Positions 38,994 through 46,277 of a stretch of DNA of 64,000 bases are shown in pieces. This DNA is from Streptomyces sp. DH12. Lineage in GTDB: Bacteria; Actinomycetota; Actinomycetes; Streptomycetales; Streptomycetaceae. Numbering within the stretch: the first letter of the stretch is position 1; every line of letters begins with the position of its first letter. The notes under the pieces were generated by a model. It was given only the letters and a program-made list of their open reading frames with translations. It made no database searches and had not been told where the DNA came from. The position numbers were made by a program, and so were the translations under genes. Where the stretch lies: the NCBI RefSeq assembly GCF_020873895.1, contig NZ_JAHWGT010000011.1:62001-126000 (forward strand). Direction: 5' to 3'.

Positions 38994-39031
38994 GTTTCCG
39001 CGGATGCCGCCCGATGTTTCGGCGCAGTGAC
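38994..39031 (-). promoter_or_regulatory. GlnR binding box upstream of amtB
   Basis: On the minus strand GTCAC-n6-GAAAC-n6-CGGCA-n6-GAAAC matches the GlnR a1-b1-a2-b2 pattern with exact 6-nt spacers; only the a2 half-site is degenerate. It lies about 100 bp before the amtB start, where activation under nitrogen limitation is expected. Confidence 0.85.
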
Positions 39032-39091
39032 GAAGGGGTGGGGTGTGTTACGTCGCCGTGAACCGCCGGATCACGGGTGTGTCACGGCGGC

Positions 39092-39130
39092 GGCCGCGGC
39101 CGGTCCGTCGAGGACCGACCGCGGCGGCCG
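39092..39130 (-). terminator. Hairpin terminator after nsdA
   Basis: GGTCC/GGACC with a GTCGA loop is extended outward by a GC-rich imperfect stem. It lies about 70 nt past the nsdA stop and before the amtB promoter region. A nearby CCGTGA/TCACGG inverted repeat (39056-39076) may be a separate site. Confidence 0.55.
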
Positions 39131-39199
39131 CGCCCGTCACCTGCGGTGGGGGAACCGAGTCGGGCTGTCAGGGGCGGCCGCCGCGGCCGGGGTCCGTGG

Positions 39200-40678
39200 T
39201 CAGACGGCCTCGGCGGTCTCGGGCAGCTGTTCGGCGAGGAGTTCGGTGATCCGGGTGACCTCCGGTACGTCGCCGAAGTCGCGTACGGCGGTGTCGACGG
39301 TCTTGCGCAGGCGGGTGTTGACCCGCTCGGAGCGGACCCGTCGGGCCACCGCGAGGGCGTCCTCGGCGCGGGCGCTGGCCTGCTCGGGCTCGCGCTTGAG
39401 GAGGTGGACGGTGGCCATGCCGACGAGGTTGAGGGCGTAGGAGCGCTGGTGTTCGCGGTCCTGTGAGAAGAGGTCGACGGCGCGCCGCATGACGGGTTCG
39501 GCGAGGGAGGCGTAGGTGGGGCTGCGGCCGGCGACGTAGGCGAGGTCGCGGAAGGAGTGGGAGTTCTCGCCGTTCAGCTCGGCCTCGGTGAAGAAGCGGA
39601 TCCAGTCGGGCTCCGGCTCGCCGTCGAGGCCGGCGTCGGCGAAGGTGTCCTCGGCCATCCGGACGGCCCGCTTGCACTTGCTCGGCTGCCCCATGTTGGC
39701 GTACGCGCGGGCCTCCATCGCATACAGCATCGCCTGGGTGCGGGCGGTGGCGCAGTCGCGGCTGCCGTACTGCGCGAGGTGGATGAGTTCAAGGGCGTCG
39801 TCCGGCCGTCCGAGGTGGATCATCTGACGGCCCATCGAGGACAGGACGTACGAGCCGAGCGGTTTGTCGCCGGCTTCCTTGGCGGCGTGCAGGGCGAGCA
39901 CGAAGTACTTCTGGGCGGTGGGCTGGAGGCCGACGTCGTAGCTCATCCACCCGGCGAGCTGGGCCAGTTCGGCCGCGCAGCGGAAGAGGCGGCGGGTGGT
40001 GTCGGCGGGCTGGGTCTCCTGGAGGAGGTCGGTCACCTCGTGCAGCTGCCCGACGACGGCCTTGCGGCGCAGTCCGCCGCCGCACTGCGCGTCCCACTTG
40101 CGGAACATCGCCGTGGTGGACTCCAGCATCTCCAGCTCCGCCCGGGAGAGCCGGTACGGGCGGCGACCGGGGGACTGCGCCTCGCCGCGGTCGGGCCGGT
40201 CGGGGGTGGGGGTGGGCACCAGCCAGCGCTGCATGGGCTCGATGAGGGAGGGCCCTGCGGCGAGGGAGAGCGACGTGCCGAGGAAGCCGCGCCGGGCGAG
40301 CATGAGGTCGCTGCGGGAGAACTCGCTGAGCAGCGAGACGGTCTGCGGGCCGGCCCAGGGCAGGTCCACGCCGGACACCGAGGGTGACTGGTGGGCGGTG
40401 CGCAGGCCGAGGTCCTCGACGGCGACGACGGAGCCGAAGCGCTCGGAGAACAGCTCGGAGAGGATGCGCGGGATGGGTTCGCGCGGCTGCTCGCCGTCCA
40501 GCCAGCGCCGTACGCGGGAGGTGTCGGTGCTGATGTGGTGCGCGCCCATCTGGCGGGCGCGGCGGTTGACCTGGCGCGCCAGCTCGCCCTTCGACCAGCC
40601 GCTGCGGACGAACCACGAGCCGAGCTGCTCGTTCGGGCGCTTGCCGGCATTCGTACCGTCTGTGCCGCTGCCGCCCAC
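39200..40678 (-). CDS. nsdA: NsdA-like negative regulator of differentiation and antibiotic production
   Basis: This is a 492-residue cytoplasmic protein. An N-terminal helix-turn-helix-like section (WSKGELARQVNRRARQMG) is followed by alpha-helical, TPR-like repeats (PLGSYVLSSMGRQMIHLGRP, QAMLYAMEARAYANMGQP, LNLVGMATVHLLKREPEQ). It matches the Streptomyces nsdA product, whose loss causes early sporulation and antibiotic overproduction; its place next to amtB agrees. GTG 40678 is my choice; the frame is open to 40855. Confidence 0.85.
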   Translation of the reverse strand: MGGSGTDGTNAGKRPNEQLGSWFVRSGWSKGELARQVNRRARQMGAHHISTDTSRVRRWLDGEQPREPIPRILSELFSERFGSVVAVEDLGLRTAHQSPSVSGVDLPWAGPQTVSLLSEFSRSDLMLARRGFLGTSLSLAAGPSLIEPMQRWLVPTPTPDRPDRGEAQSPGRRPYRLSRAELEMLESTTAMFRKWDAQCGGGLRRKAVVGQLHEVTDLLQETQPADTTRRLFRCAAELAQLAGWMSYDVGLQPTAQKYFVLALHAAKEAGDKPLGSYVLSSMGRQMIHLGRPDDALELIHLAQYGSRDCATARTQAMLYAMEARAYANMGQPSKCKRAVRMAEDTFADAGLDGEPEPDWIRFFTEAELNGENSHSFRDLAYVAGRSPTYASLAEPVMRRAVDLFSQDREHQRSYALNLVGMATVHLLKREPEQASARAEDALAVARRVRSERVNTRLRKTVDTAVRDFGDVPEVTRITELLAEQLPETAEAV

Positions 40679-41108
40679 TGGAAGGCCCCCATCCGCCGAG
40701 TCACCGTGTTGCCCGAACCCTTGCCAGGATGCCGTCGATCGCGGCCCCGCGTCCGGGGATCGCGGCCCTCCGGACGGGGCGCCGCGTGCCTCCGGCATAC
40801 CCATGGGTGGAGACGCTACCCCGGGTTCGTGCACTGAAAGTAATGCTTCGATCACCGCCGCCGCGAGGCCGATTCCTCAAACGCCACCATTCGCCACCCC
40901 TTCGAATGAACCTCCCCACCGCGGGGCGCGATTCACTGGTCGCATGACGATCGGGAGCCCGGCGCGCTGATGCACGAGTCAGCGCGCGGACAGCGGCGCA
41001 CCACCTCGCTCGCGGTCGAGCGCCACCCGAACGAGGGACAGGGCGACGCAGCGTCACGATGGAACTCCAGGTCGTAACCACCGGCGAGTTCGACGCGTTG
41101 GAGGAGAC
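40679..41108. other. Divergent control region, nsdA and primase-like gene, 430 bp
   Basis: The nsdA side (40700-40950) contains relatively AT-rich patches (tgaaagtaatgcttcgatc, cattcgccaccccttcgaat), where promoters are likely. A small ATG frame at 41059 runs into the primase-like gene out of frame. No operator could be assigned. Confidence 0.5.
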
Positions 41109-41813
41109 ATGGGCTTCACGATCGGCGGCACGCGCATCCGCGACATGCGGTCCGGATGGACCGGGTTCACCGGACTCACGGGGTTGGCGCTGTCGGGCTC
41201 GCGCCGCCGCGCGACCCGGGCGGCGGAGTGGACGGCGGTGGCGGAGTACACCGGTCTGTGGGGCTGGGACGTGGCGCCGGGGGCGCGGGCCGCGGCGGGC
41301 GCCTGCTCCTGCGGTGACGCCGCGTGCCCGGCGCCGGGCGCCCATCCGCTGGGCTTCGCGCCCGAGGTGCCCGCGGGCTCGTCGGTGGACGCGGTCGCGG
41401 AGGCGTGGGCGCGGTGTCCGGGCGCGTCGATGCTGCTGCCGGTGGGGCGGTCGTTCGACGTGCTGGAGGTCGCCGAGGCGGCGGGGCGGCGGGCCCTGGT
41501 GCGGCTGGAGCGGATGGGGCTGCCGCTGGGGCCGGTCTGCGTGACGCCGACCGGTCGGGCGCAGTTCTTCGTGGCGCCGGGGGCGTCGGCGCAGCTGCCG
41601 CGGCTGCTGTACCGCATGGGGTGGGACGACGCCGACCTCGACCTGCGGTGCCTGGGGCCGGGCTCCTGGATCACGGCGCCGCCGTCGGACCACGGCGGGC
41701 TGGGCCCGGCGCGGTGGCTGCGGGCGCCGTCCCTCGACGCGGGCCACGCGGCGCCGCAGGCCCGGCTGCTGCTCGGCACCCTGGCGTACATCTGCCACCG
41801 CTCGGCGGCCTGA
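41109..41813 (+). CDS. Primase/polymerase (prim-pol) domain-like protein, probably non-catalytic
   Basis: This is a 234-residue protein related to the N-terminal domain of archaeo-eukaryotic primase-type proteins. It has the CSCG-x4-C-PAPGAHPLG cluster (C66, C68, C73) and the late ITAPPSDHGG motif. The catalytic DxD position reads FDVLEV (D117, E120), so the metal site is altered. ATG 41109 follows GGAGGAG. It diverges from nsdA and is common in streptomycetes at this locus. The function is unknown. Confidence 0.7.
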   Translation: MGFTIGGTRIRDMRSGWTGFTGLTGLALSGSRRRATRAAEWTAVAEYTGLWGWDVAPGARAAAGACSCGDAACPAPGAHPLGFAPEVPAGSSVDAVAEAWARCPGASMLLPVGRSFDVLEVAEAAGRRALVRLERMGLPLGPVCVTPTGRAQFFVAPGASAQLPRLLYRMGWDDADLDLRCLGPGSWITAPPSDHGGLGPARWLRAPSLDAGHAAPQARLLLGTLAYICHRSAA

Positions 41814-41857
41814 CCCGCGGCGCGCGGGGGCGTACGTCAGCGGTGCGGGGATGCGGT

Positions 41858-41897
41858 CGGGCCGGCCGGCGGGGTCGGGACCGCGCCGGCCGGCCCG
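41858..41897. terminator. Bidirectional terminator between primase-like gene and ftsY
   Basis: A perfect 14-bp stem, CGGGCCGGCCGGCG with its complement, has a 12-nt loop in a 96-bp convergent gap. Confidence 0.8.
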
Positions 41898-41909
41898 GGG
41901 GCGTCACGG

Positions 41910-43151
41910 TCAGGCGGGGTCGGCCGGCTCCCCGATGAGGGCGTCCACGAACGCCTCCGGCTCGAAGGGCGCCAGGTCGTCCGGGCCCTCCCCGAGACCG
42001 ACGAGCTTCACCGGCACGCCCAGCTCCCGCTGGACGGCGATGACGATGCCGCCCTTGGCGGTGCCGTCCAGCTTGGTGAGCACGATGCCGGTGATGTCGA
42101 CGACCTCCGCGAAGACGCGCGCCTGGACCAGGCCGTTCTGACCCGTGGTGGCGTCCAGGACGAGCAGGACCTCGTCCAGGGGGCCGTGCTTCTCGACGAC
42201 GCGCTTGACCTTGCCGAGCTCGTCCATGAGGCCGGTCTTGGTGTGCAGGCGGCCGGCGGTGTCGATGAGCACCACGTCGGCGCCCTCGGCGATGCCCTCC
42301 TTCACCGCGTCGAACGCGATGGACGCCGGGTCGCCGCCCTCGGGGCCGCGCACGGTGCGGGCGCCGACGCGCTCGCCCCAGGTCTGGAGCTGGTCGGCGG
42401 CGGCGGCCCGGAAGGTGTCGGCGGCGCCGAGCACCACGGAGCGCCCGTCGGCCACCAGGACCCGCGCGAGCTTGCCGGTCGTCGTGGTCTTGCCGGTGCC
42501 GTTGACGCCGACGACCATGACGACGCCGGGCGTCTCCTCGCCGCCCTCCGTCTTCACGGAGCGGTCGAAGTCGCTGCCCAGCAGGACGAGCAGCTCCTCG
42601 CGGAGCAGGGCGCGCAGCTCGTCGGGGGTGCGCGTGCCGAGGACCCGGACCCGCTCGCGCAGGCGCTCGACGAGTTCCTGGGTGGGGGCGACGCCGACGT
42701 CGGCGGTGAGGAGGGTGTCCTCGATCTCCTCCCAGGTGTCCTCGTCGAGGTTGTCGCGCGACAGCAGCGTGAGCAGGCCCTTGCCGAGGGAGTTCTGCGA
42801 GCGGGCGAGCCGGGCGCGCAGCCGCACCAGGCGGCCCGCGGTGGGCTCGGGTACCTCGACCTCGCGGGCCGGGGGCTCGGCGACGACCGGGTCCTCGACG
42901 GCGGCCGGCGTGCCGACGGCCTCCTCGGCCGTCGGGAGGTCGACCTCCTCGATGGTCCGGCGCGGCTCTTCACGGGGTTTCTCCGCCTCCTCGCCGACCT
43001 GCGGCTCGGCGGGCGGGGCGGTGATGGTCGGCGTGGTCGACGGGGCCGCGGGCGGCGGCAGCTGCTTCTTCCGGCGGCCGCCGACGACGAGGCCGCTGAT
43101 CACGCCGACCGCGACCAGGGCGATGACTACAGCAAGGATGACGAATTCCAT
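41910..43151 (-). CDS. ftsY: SRP receptor FtsY
   Basis: This is a 413-residue GTPase that receives ribosome-SRP complexes at the membrane. An N-terminal hydrophobic anchor (FVILAVVIALVAVGVISGLVV) and an acidic, Pro-rich A domain precede the NG domain with GVNGTGKTT (215-223), GAADTFRAAAADQL, DTAGRLHTK and TKLDGTAKGG. The N-terminal transmembrane anchor is the actinobacterial form. ATG 43151. Confidence 0.96.
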   Translation of the reverse strand: MEFVILAVVIALVAVGVISGLVVGGRRKKQLPPPAAPSTTPTITAPPAEPQVGEEAEKPREEPRRTIEEVDLPTAEEAVGTPAAVEDPVVAEPPAREVEVPEPTAGRLVRLRARLARSQNSLGKGLLTLLSRDNLDEDTWEEIEDTLLTADVGVAPTQELVERLRERVRVLGTRTPDELRALLREELLVLLGSDFDRSVKTEGGEETPGVVMVVGVNGTGKTTTTGKLARVLVADGRSVVLGAADTFRAAAADQLQTWGERVGARTVRGPEGGDPASIAFDAVKEGIAEGADVVLIDTAGRLHTKTGLMDELGKVKRVVEKHGPLDEVLLVLDATTGQNGLVQARVFAEVVDITGIVLTKLDGTAKGGIVIAVQRELGVPVKLVGLGEGPDDLAPFEPEAFVDALIGEPADPA

Positions 43152-43185
43152 GGTCCGACCAGTATGCGCGACGCCGCCGCCCCAT

Positions 43186-43216
43186 CCCTTGCCGTTATGA
43201 CCTGTTTAGGCAAGGG
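43186..43216 (+). promoter_or_regulatory. Inverted repeat overlapping the ribosome site of the NCS1 permease gene
   Basis: CCCTTGCC-n15-GGCAAGGG: the right arm (43209-43216) contains AAGGG, the ribosome site 8 nt before ATG 43225. A transcript starting upstream could fold so that the site is hidden. It may instead be a protein operator. Confidence 0.45.
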
Positions 43217-43224
43217 TGCGGTGA

Positions 43225-44652
43225 ATGTACGAGAGTCGGGGCCTTGAGCCCGTCCCCGCGGCCGAGCGGGTCGGCCGTGTCCGCGAGCTGTTCCCGACCT
43301 GGGTCGCGGCCAACATCACGGTCCTGCTCCTGACCCTGGGCGCCGGCCTGGTGGTGCTGCACGGGCTGAACGTGTGGCAGGTACTGGTCGTGGCGGTGAC
43401 GGCGCCCGTCGTCTCGTACGGGGTCGTGGGGCTGGTGTCGGTGGCGGGCAAGCGCGGGGGCGCCCCGGGCATGGCGCTGTCCCGGGCGGTGTTCGGCCAG
43501 CGCGGGAACCTGCTGCCCGGGGCGCTGATCTGGGCGGCGCGCTGGGGGTGGGAGACGGTCAACGCCGTGACGGGCGCGTACGCGCTGCTCACGCTGGTCC
43601 GGTTGGCGGGCGGGGGGCGTACGGGCACTTCGGTGGCGGTGGTGGCGCTGGTGCTCTTCGTCGCGGCGACGTTCGCCGTGTCGGGGCTCGGCATCGGGGC
43701 GCTGCGGGTGTGCTGCCGCTGGGCGGCGTACCTGTTCGGGGCGTTCTCGGTGCCGGTCCTGGCGTACCTGGTGGCGCGGACCGACTGGGGCGCGGTGGCG
43801 GGGCGTCCGCCGGGGCCCGCGCCGATGGTGGTGGTGGGGGTCGGGACGCTGGCGGCCGGGGCGATCAGCTGGGCCCCGTCGGCGCCGGACTTCGCGCGCT
43901 ACCTGCCGCGGACGGCGCGGGCGGGGGCGATGGTCGCGGCGACGGTGGCGGGGGCCCTGGTCGTGGTGGTTCCGCTGGTGCTGATGGGGGCGGTGATGGC
44001 CGAGTCGACGCCGGGGCTGGCGTCGACGGCGGACCCGGTGGGGTTCATCGGCGTCCGGCTGCCGCGGTGGCTCTCGGTGCCGTACCTGCTGCTCGCGCTC
44101 GTCGGCATGCTGCTGATCAACGCGATGTCGATGTACTCGGCCGGGTTCATGGCGCAGACGCTCGGCGTCAGGCTGCCGCGGGGGTGGGCGGTGGGAGTGA
44201 ACGCGGCCATCAGCCTGGTGCTGGGGCTGTGGCTGCTGGTGGCGGCGGCCGGGTTCCTCGGGACGTTCCTGTCGTTCCTGACGCTGCTGGGGGTGGCGTT
44301 CGCCGCGTGGGTGGGGGTGTTCGGCCTGGACCTGGCGCTGGGCCGCTCGTACGACGGGGCCGCGCTGCTGGACCGGGGCCCGTCGAGCGCGTACTGGTAC
44401 CGGGGCGGGTTCGCGTGGCCGGCCGTGGCGGGGTGGGGGGCCGCGCTGGCCGCGGGGCTGCTGTTCACCCGGGTCGAGTGGTTCGGCGGGCCGCTCGCGG
44501 GGAGCTGGCCGGGCCGCCACGGGCTGGGGTGGGTGGTGTCCGCGCTGGTGGCGGCCGCGGTGTACGGCGCCCTGCGGCCGACTGCCCCGGCCCGCGCACA
44601 GGAGGCGGGCCGGGGCAGCCGGAAGGTCGAGGAGAGGGGCAGCGGGGATTAG
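43225..44652 (+). CDS. NCS1-family permease (cytosine/purine/allantoin type)
   Basis: This is a 475-residue membrane transporter with about 12 spans. The N-terminal cytoplasmic motif and first spans (ELFPTWVAANITVLLLTLGA), SRAVFGQRGNLLPGAL and SWAPSAPDFARYLPR are NCS1 landmarks. It imports a nucleobase or related compound with sodium or protons; the exact substrate is unknown. Its stop codon overlaps that of the convergent MFS gene. Confidence 0.85.
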   Translation: MYESRGLEPVPAAERVGRVRELFPTWVAANITVLLLTLGAGLVVLHGLNVWQVLVVAVTAPVVSYGVVGLVSVAGKRGGAPGMALSRAVFGQRGNLLPGALIWAARWGWETVNAVTGAYALLTLVRLAGGGRTGTSVAVVALVLFVAATFAVSGLGIGALRVCCRWAAYLFGAFSVPVLAYLVARTDWGAVAGRPPGPAPMVVVGVGTLAAGAISWAPSAPDFARYLPRTARAGAMVAATVAGALVVVVPLVLMGAVMAESTPGLASTADPVGFIGVRLPRWLSVPYLLLALVGMLLINAMSMYSAGFMAQTLGVRLPRGWAVGVNAAISLVLGLWLLVAAAGFLGTFLSFLTLLGVAFAAWVGVFGLDLALGRSYDGAALLDRGPSSAYWYRGGFAWPAVAGWGAALAAGLLFTRVEWFGGPLAGSWPGRHGLGWVVSALVAAAVYGALRPTAPARAQEAGRGSRKVEERGSGD

Positions 44653-46067
44653 CCCATCTCCTCCAACGCCTTGCCCTTGGTCTCCTTCACGAACTTGAGC
44701 ACGAAGGGGATGGAGAGCACGGCGAAGACCGTGTAGATGACGTACGTGCCGGAGAGGTTCCAGTCCGCCAGGGACGGGAAGCTCGCGGTGATGGCCCAGT
44801 TGGCGATCCACTGGGCGGACGCGGCGACGCCCAGGGCGGCGGCGCGGATCCGATTGGGGAACATCTCGCCGAGGAAGACCCAGACCACCACGCCCCATGA
44901 GAGGGCGAAGAAGAGCACGAAGAGGTGGGCGGCGATGAGGGCGACGACGCCCTGGGTCTCCGGGAGCTTGCCGTCGACGAGGTCGGCGGAGAAGGCCCAC
45001 GCCTCGAAGGCGAGGGCGAGCGCCATGCCGGCGGAGCCGACGAGGGCCAGCGGCCGGCGGCCGACGCGGTCCACGAGGACCATCGCGATCACGGTGCCGA
45101 CGATGTTGATGATCGACGTGGTGAACGAGTAGAAGAACGAGCTGGACGGGTTGATGCCGACCGACTGCCACAGCGTCGCGGAGTAGTAGAAGGCGACGTT
45201 GATGCCGACGAGCTGCTGGAAGACCGACAGGCCGATGCCGACCCAGACGATCGGGAGGAAGCCGAAGCGGCTGCCGAGCAGGTCCCGGAAGGTGGACTTG
45301 TGCTCGCGGTGCATGGCGTGCTCGATCTCGGCGACGCGCGCGTCCAGGTCGACGCCCGCGCCCTCGACCTCGGCGAGGACCTCCTTGGCCTTCGCCGTGC
45401 GGCCGACGGAGATGAGGAAGCGGGGCGACTCGGGGATGGCGAAGGAGAGCAGGCCGTAGAGGACGGCCGGGACGACCATGACGCCGAGCATCCACTGCCA
45501 GGCCTCCAGGCCGGCGATCTTGCCGCGCTGGTCGCCGCCGGCCATGTTGAGGATGGCCCAGTTGACGAGCTGGGAGACGGCGATGCCGACGACGATCGCG
45601 GCCTGCTGGAAGGAGCCGAGCCGGCCGCGGTAGGCGGCGGGGGCGACCTCGGCGATGTACGCGGGGCCGATCACCGAGGCCATGCCGATGGCGAAGCCGC
45701 CGACGACGCGCCACAGGGCCAGGTCCCACAGCGCGAACGGCAGCGCGGAGCCGACGGCGCTCACGGTGAACAGGGCGGCGGCGATCTGCATGCAGCGGAT
45801 GCGGCCGATGCGGTCGGCGATCCGCCCCGCGGTGGCGGCGCCGACGGCGCAGCCGATCAGGGCGATGGCGATGACCTGGGCCAGCGTGCCGGAACCGATC
45901 TCGTACCGGTGGCGGATGGCTTCGACGGCGCCGTTGATGACGGAGCTGTCGTAGCCGAAGAGGAATCCGCCCATCGCGGCGGCGGCCGTGATGAAGATGA
46001 CATGGCCCAGGTGGTCGGGGTGGGCCTGCCGGGCCCCCGACGCCGATGGCTGCGCGGTGCTGGTCAC
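44649..46067 (-). CDS. glcP: MFS sugar porter, glucose permease-like
   Basis: This is a 472-residue, 12-span sugar:H+ symporter. Signatures: FLFGYDSSVINGA, RIADRIGRIRCM, PESPRFLISVGR, QQLVGINVAFYYS and the central charged loop. It matches the Streptomyces GlcP type, the main glucose importer supplying glucokinase. GTG 46067 has AGGAG 5 nt upstream. A well-formed promoter with two operator types precedes it. Confidence 0.85.
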   Translation of the reverse strand: MTSTAQPSASGARQAHPDHLGHVIFITAAAAMGGFLFGYDSSVINGAVEAIRHRYEIGSGTLAQVIAIALIGCAVGAATAGRIADRIGRIRCMQIAAALFTVSAVGSALPFALWDLALWRVVGGFAIGMASVIGPAYIAEVAPAAYRGRLGSFQQAAIVVGIAVSQLVNWAILNMAGGDQRGKIAGLEAWQWMLGVMVVPAVLYGLLSFAIPESPRFLISVGRTAKAKEVLAEVEGAGVDLDARVAEIEHAMHREHKSTFRDLLGSRFGFLPIVWVGIGLSVFQQLVGINVAFYYSATLWQSVGINPSSSFFYSFTTSIINIVGTVIAMVLVDRVGRRPLALVGSAGMALALAFEAWAFSADLVDGKLPETQGVVALIAAHLFVLFFALSWGVVVWVFLGEMFPNRIRAAALGVAASAQWIANWAITASFPSLADWNLSGTYVIYTVFAVLSIPFVLKFVKETKGKALEEMG

Positions 46068-46161
46068 GTGAACTCCTGGTACCCGGCGCCGTCGCCGGGC
46101 ATGGGGGGCGAGCCCTTCCAGTGGCGCACAACCTCTCGCCGCCCACCACTTGAAGGTAAAA

Positions 46162-46171
46162 GCAACGTTGC
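46162..46171. promoter_or_regulatory. LacI-type operator at the glcP start site
   Basis: GCAACGTTGC is a perfect 10-bp palindrome with the central CG typical of LacI/GalR operators. It lies 2-12 nt past the -10 box of the glcP promoter, so a bound repressor would block initiation. Confidence 0.6.
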
Positions 46172-46173
46172 AG

Positions 46174-46201
46174 ACCCTATGCCTTCAAGTTTCGAAGTCA
46201 A
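46174..46201 (-). promoter_or_regulatory. glcP promoter
   Basis: On the minus strand TTGACT (46201-46196), a 16-nt spacer and TAGGGT (46179-46174) fit the vegetative sigma consensus. The predicted start lies near 46167, inside the palindrome. The second ACTTGAAG box sits in the spacer. Confidence 0.65.
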
Positions 46202-46277
46202 GAGGTCAAGTCGTGTGACTTGAAGCGCACGACTTGGCCAGATGTGTTCAGTACTTGAAGTTGATCTCGGGGGTCCG

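Larger units (their letters stand above)
46148..46260. repeat. Four ACTTGAAG boxes spaced exactly 35 bp apart
   Basis: The octamer begins at 46148, 46183 (inverted), 46218 and 46253, each 35 bp from the next. The third copy lies inside the palindrome CAAGTCGTG-n12-CACGACTTG (46207-46236). The array spans the glcP promoter and ends 17 bp from the smc stop. No regulator is identified. Confidence 0.7.

Noticed and set aside
39056-39076. CCGTGA-n9-TCACGG considered as a BldD site
   Set aside because: The half-sites fit the BldD pattern only loosely and the site lies past the nsdA stop, so evidence is too weak to list.
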